From contig ARQU01000001.1 of the NCBI GenBank assembly GCA_000384615.1, positions 151,685-215,684 on the forward strand: a DNA stretch of 64,000 bases. The letters run 5' to 3'. The notes below the pieces were generated by a model that did not search any database, was not told the DNA's origin, and was given only the letters and a program-made list of their open reading frames with translations. The DNA is from an alpha proteobacterium SCGC AAA536-G10 (GTDB taxonomy: Bacteria > Pseudomonadota > Alphaproteobacteria > Puniceispirillales > Marisalimonadaceae). This document shows, piece after piece, positions 62,534 through 64,000 of this stretch. How positions within the stretch are numbered: position 1 is the stretch's first letter; every line of letters begins with the position of its first letter. Made by a program: the position numbers and the translations under genes.

Positions 62534-63622
62534 ATGGAAATTTCAAAAGTTGAAGTTGATACTTATCAAATCCCCTTACCAGAACCAGTTGAAGCTTTTG
62601 CAGCGGGAGTGATGAAAGCATTTGATTTGGTTATTTGTAAAGTGACTAATGATAATAATGAACAAGGTGTTGGTTACATTACTGTTCATGAAAATCAAGG
62701 TTTGGCAATTGCTTCAATTATTAAAAATAGTTTTATTCCTATTATTTTAAAAAAAGATCCAAGATTAATTGAATTACTCTGGAAAAATATGTGGAAAGCA
62801 ACTCATTACGCAGGTAGAGGTGCACCTGTAAGTTTTGCAATAGCCGCTGTAGATGTTGCATTATGGGATCTAAAGGGAAAATGCCTGAAAGAACCCTTAT
62901 GGAGATTGCTGGGCGGACATGATAAAAAAGTACTAGCTTATGCTGGAAATATTGACCTTAATTTTTCTACAGAAAAATTACTAGATGGAGCTACGAAATC
63001 TCTAGAAAAAGGATTTAGATCTATTAAAATGAGATTAGGGAAAGAGTTTTTAATTGATGATTTAAAAAGAATAGAAGCAATGCGAAATCACTTGGCAGAT
63101 AATATTATGCTAATGGCTGATGCAAATGAAGCATGGAGAATAGATCAGGCTGTTATTGCATTTAAAGAAATTGAAAAATTTAATTTAGTATGGCTTGAAG
63201 AACCAATAAAGCCTGACGATTTCAAAGGGTACTCATATTTACGTTCTTTAGGTAAAATACCTATAGCTGCTGGAGAAAATCTTCACAATCTTGCGGAATT
63301 TAATCAACTTATTGATGTTAATGGTGTTGATTTTTTGGAACCTGACTTAACTACTTGTGGAGGAATAACACCATTTATGAAAGTAGCAAAGCTAGCTGAA
63401 GTTAATAACCTACCTGTTTGTTCTCATGGTGTCCATGAATTGCATGTTCATTTATTAGCTTCATGTCCAAATGCATCATACCTTGAATTTCATGCTTGGA
63501 GAATAGATGAATTTATTGATTCTCCATTAAAGATTTTAAATGGATATACAGAGGCACCAGATTTACCTGGACATGGAATAAATTTTGATTTTGAAAAAGT
63601 TGAGAAATATAATGTTGGATAA
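62534..63622 (+). CDS. Mandelate racemase/muconate lactonizing family enzyme
   Basis: This 362-residue enolase-superfamily protein has a capping domain (about 1-125) and a barrel with SIKMRLGKEFL (about 158-168, K-x-R in place of K-x-K), metal ligands in LMADANEAW (D near 193), WLEEPI (E near 220) and AAGENLHN (E near 245), and a His in SHGVHELH (about 295-302). The final His with the K-x-R suggests acid-sugar dehydratase or racemase chemistry. It is 24 bases after the Baeyer-Villiger gene and probably cotranscribed. The true substrate is unknown. Confidence 0.88.
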   Translation: MEISKVEVDTYQIPLPEPVEAFAAGVMKAFDLVICKVTNDNNEQGVGYITVHENQGLAIASIIKNSFIPIILKKDPRLIELLWKNMWKATHYAGRGAPVSFAIAAVDVALWDLKGKCLKEPLWRLLGGHDKKVLAYAGNIDLNFSTEKLLDGATKSLEKGFRSIKMRLGKEFLIDDLKRIEAMRNHLADNIMLMADANEAWRIDQAVIAFKEIEKFNLVWLEEPIKPDDFKGYSYLRSLGKIPIAAGENLHNLAEFNQLIDVNGVDFLEPDLTTCGGITPFMKVAKLAEVNNLPVCSHGVHELHVHLLASCPNASYLEFHAWRIDEFIDSPLKILNGYTEAPDLPGHGINFDFEKVEKYNVG

Positions 63623-63671
63623 TTTATAAAAATTAACATTCTTTAATTTTTAATATTTAGAAAGTTATTTA

Positions 63672-64000
63672 ATGAATGAAATAAATAAAATTAGAGATAT
63701 TGGGGCCTCTATGTTGTCCGATGCAAATAAATCTGACTTGCAAGATTTTGGTTCTTTTTATTTATCAAGGTTCTTAGGTTTCAAAGTTTCCTATGAAGAT
63801 AATAAATGTTTAGTTAACTTTGAAGCTAAGCCACCAATGTTTAATCCCCAAGGAACTCTTCACGGGGGAATAATAGCAACTGCTATGGATGTATCTATGG
63901 GACACTTGCTCTATAATACGACAGGTGCAGGTGCAACTTTGGAAATGAATATTAAATACCTACTTCCAATAAAAGAGGGAAATGTTTTATGCGAAGGAAG
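63672..64000 (+). CDS. PaaI-type hotdog thioesterase, partial
   Basis: The frame opens at ATG 63672 and runs past the window end (109 codons seen), so the C terminus is missing. Residues about 58-76 read NPQGTLHGGIIATAMDVSM, the HGG helix block of PaaI/acyl-CoA thioesterases, followed by a strand ending in LEMNIKYLLP. It would hydrolyse an aromatic or short acyl-CoA. It follows the enolase-superfamily gene by 49 bases on the same strand and may belong to the same route. Confidence 0.88.
   Translation, partial: MNEINKIRDIGASMLSDANKSDLQDFGSFYLSRFLGFKVSYEDNKCLVNFEAKPPMFNPQGTLHGGIIATAMDVSMGHLLYNTTGAGATLEMNIKYLLPIKEGNVLCEG

Noticed and set aside
1-64000. Mobile elements, CRISPR arrays, tRNA or rRNA genes
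   Set aside because: No transposase, integrase, long direct repeats, spaced repeats or cloverleaf-like segments were found on reading both strands.

Overview
The window reads as one contiguous, very AT-rich, tightly packed piece of a free-living alphaproteobacterial chromosome. Only about a third of the bases are G or C by eye, no intergenic gap exceeds 200 bases, and several stop and start codons overlap. The combination of TRAP and tripartite tricarboxylate transporters, an alphaproteobacterial-style phoR-pstSCAB-phoU-phoB cluster, a ROSE-type thermometer before hsp20 and many small-molecule oxidoreductases fits a streamlined marine lineage such as the AEGEAN-169/HIMB59 or SAR11-like groups. 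That placement is inference. I saw no rRNA, tRNA, CRISPR array, insertion sequence, prophage or integrase.

Layout. 1-4.9 kb (minus): a catabolic operon with a two-subunit molybdenum hydroxylase (large subunit cut by the window edge), an MDR and an SDR dehydrogenase, a histidinol-dehydrogenase homologue of the HpsN type and a flavin reductase, divergent from a LysR regulator. 6-12.5 kb: a DctQMP TRAP transporter, an aldehyde dehydrogenase, a TetR regulator and a second, orphan copy of the TRAP binding protein. 12.5-16 kb: a DUF2798 protein and a TctCBA transporter. 16-28.6 kb: three facing gene blocks (cyclase/YciI/cupin/HIBADH-like; LLM monooxygenase, alpha/beta hydrolase, VOC protein, cyclase and FAD monooxygenase; three-subunit molybdenum hydroxylase; OsmC and a PuuE-like deacetylase) that look like a catabolic island for a ring or N-heterocyclic compound.

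28.6-36.6 kb holds YdcF and the complete Pho system. Two Pho-box-like direct repeats lie before pstS and a strong stem-loop lies between pstS and pstC. Facing away from phoR, at 36.7-39 kb, is a GAPDH-arsJ pair, the known arsenate-detoxification couple, placed next to the phosphate-starvation genes. 39-50.5 kb holds a Gfo/Idh dehydrogenase, a YfcG-like GST, quinone oxidoreductase, superoxide dismutase, intradiol dioxygenase, MTA/SAH nucleosidase with apt, amidase, a CMD-family protein, MmsA, a GNAT, a D-aminoacylase and a PuuD membrane domain. 50.5-60 kb holds TenA with a PotD-like binding protein, a TIM-barrel protein, SMP-30, an MFS carrier, a PNPOx-like protein, an oxopentenoate-hydratase homologue and a TAXI TRAP transporter. 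60-64 kb holds two small proteins, hsp20 with its RNA thermometer, a Baeyer-Villiger monooxygenase, an enolase-superfamily enzyme and a partial PaaI thioesterase.

Overall the genes describe a scavenger: many high-affinity binding-protein transporters, each next to oxidoreductases that could begin breakdown of the imported organic acid or ring compound, plus a complete phosphate-starvation response with adjacent arsenate defence.
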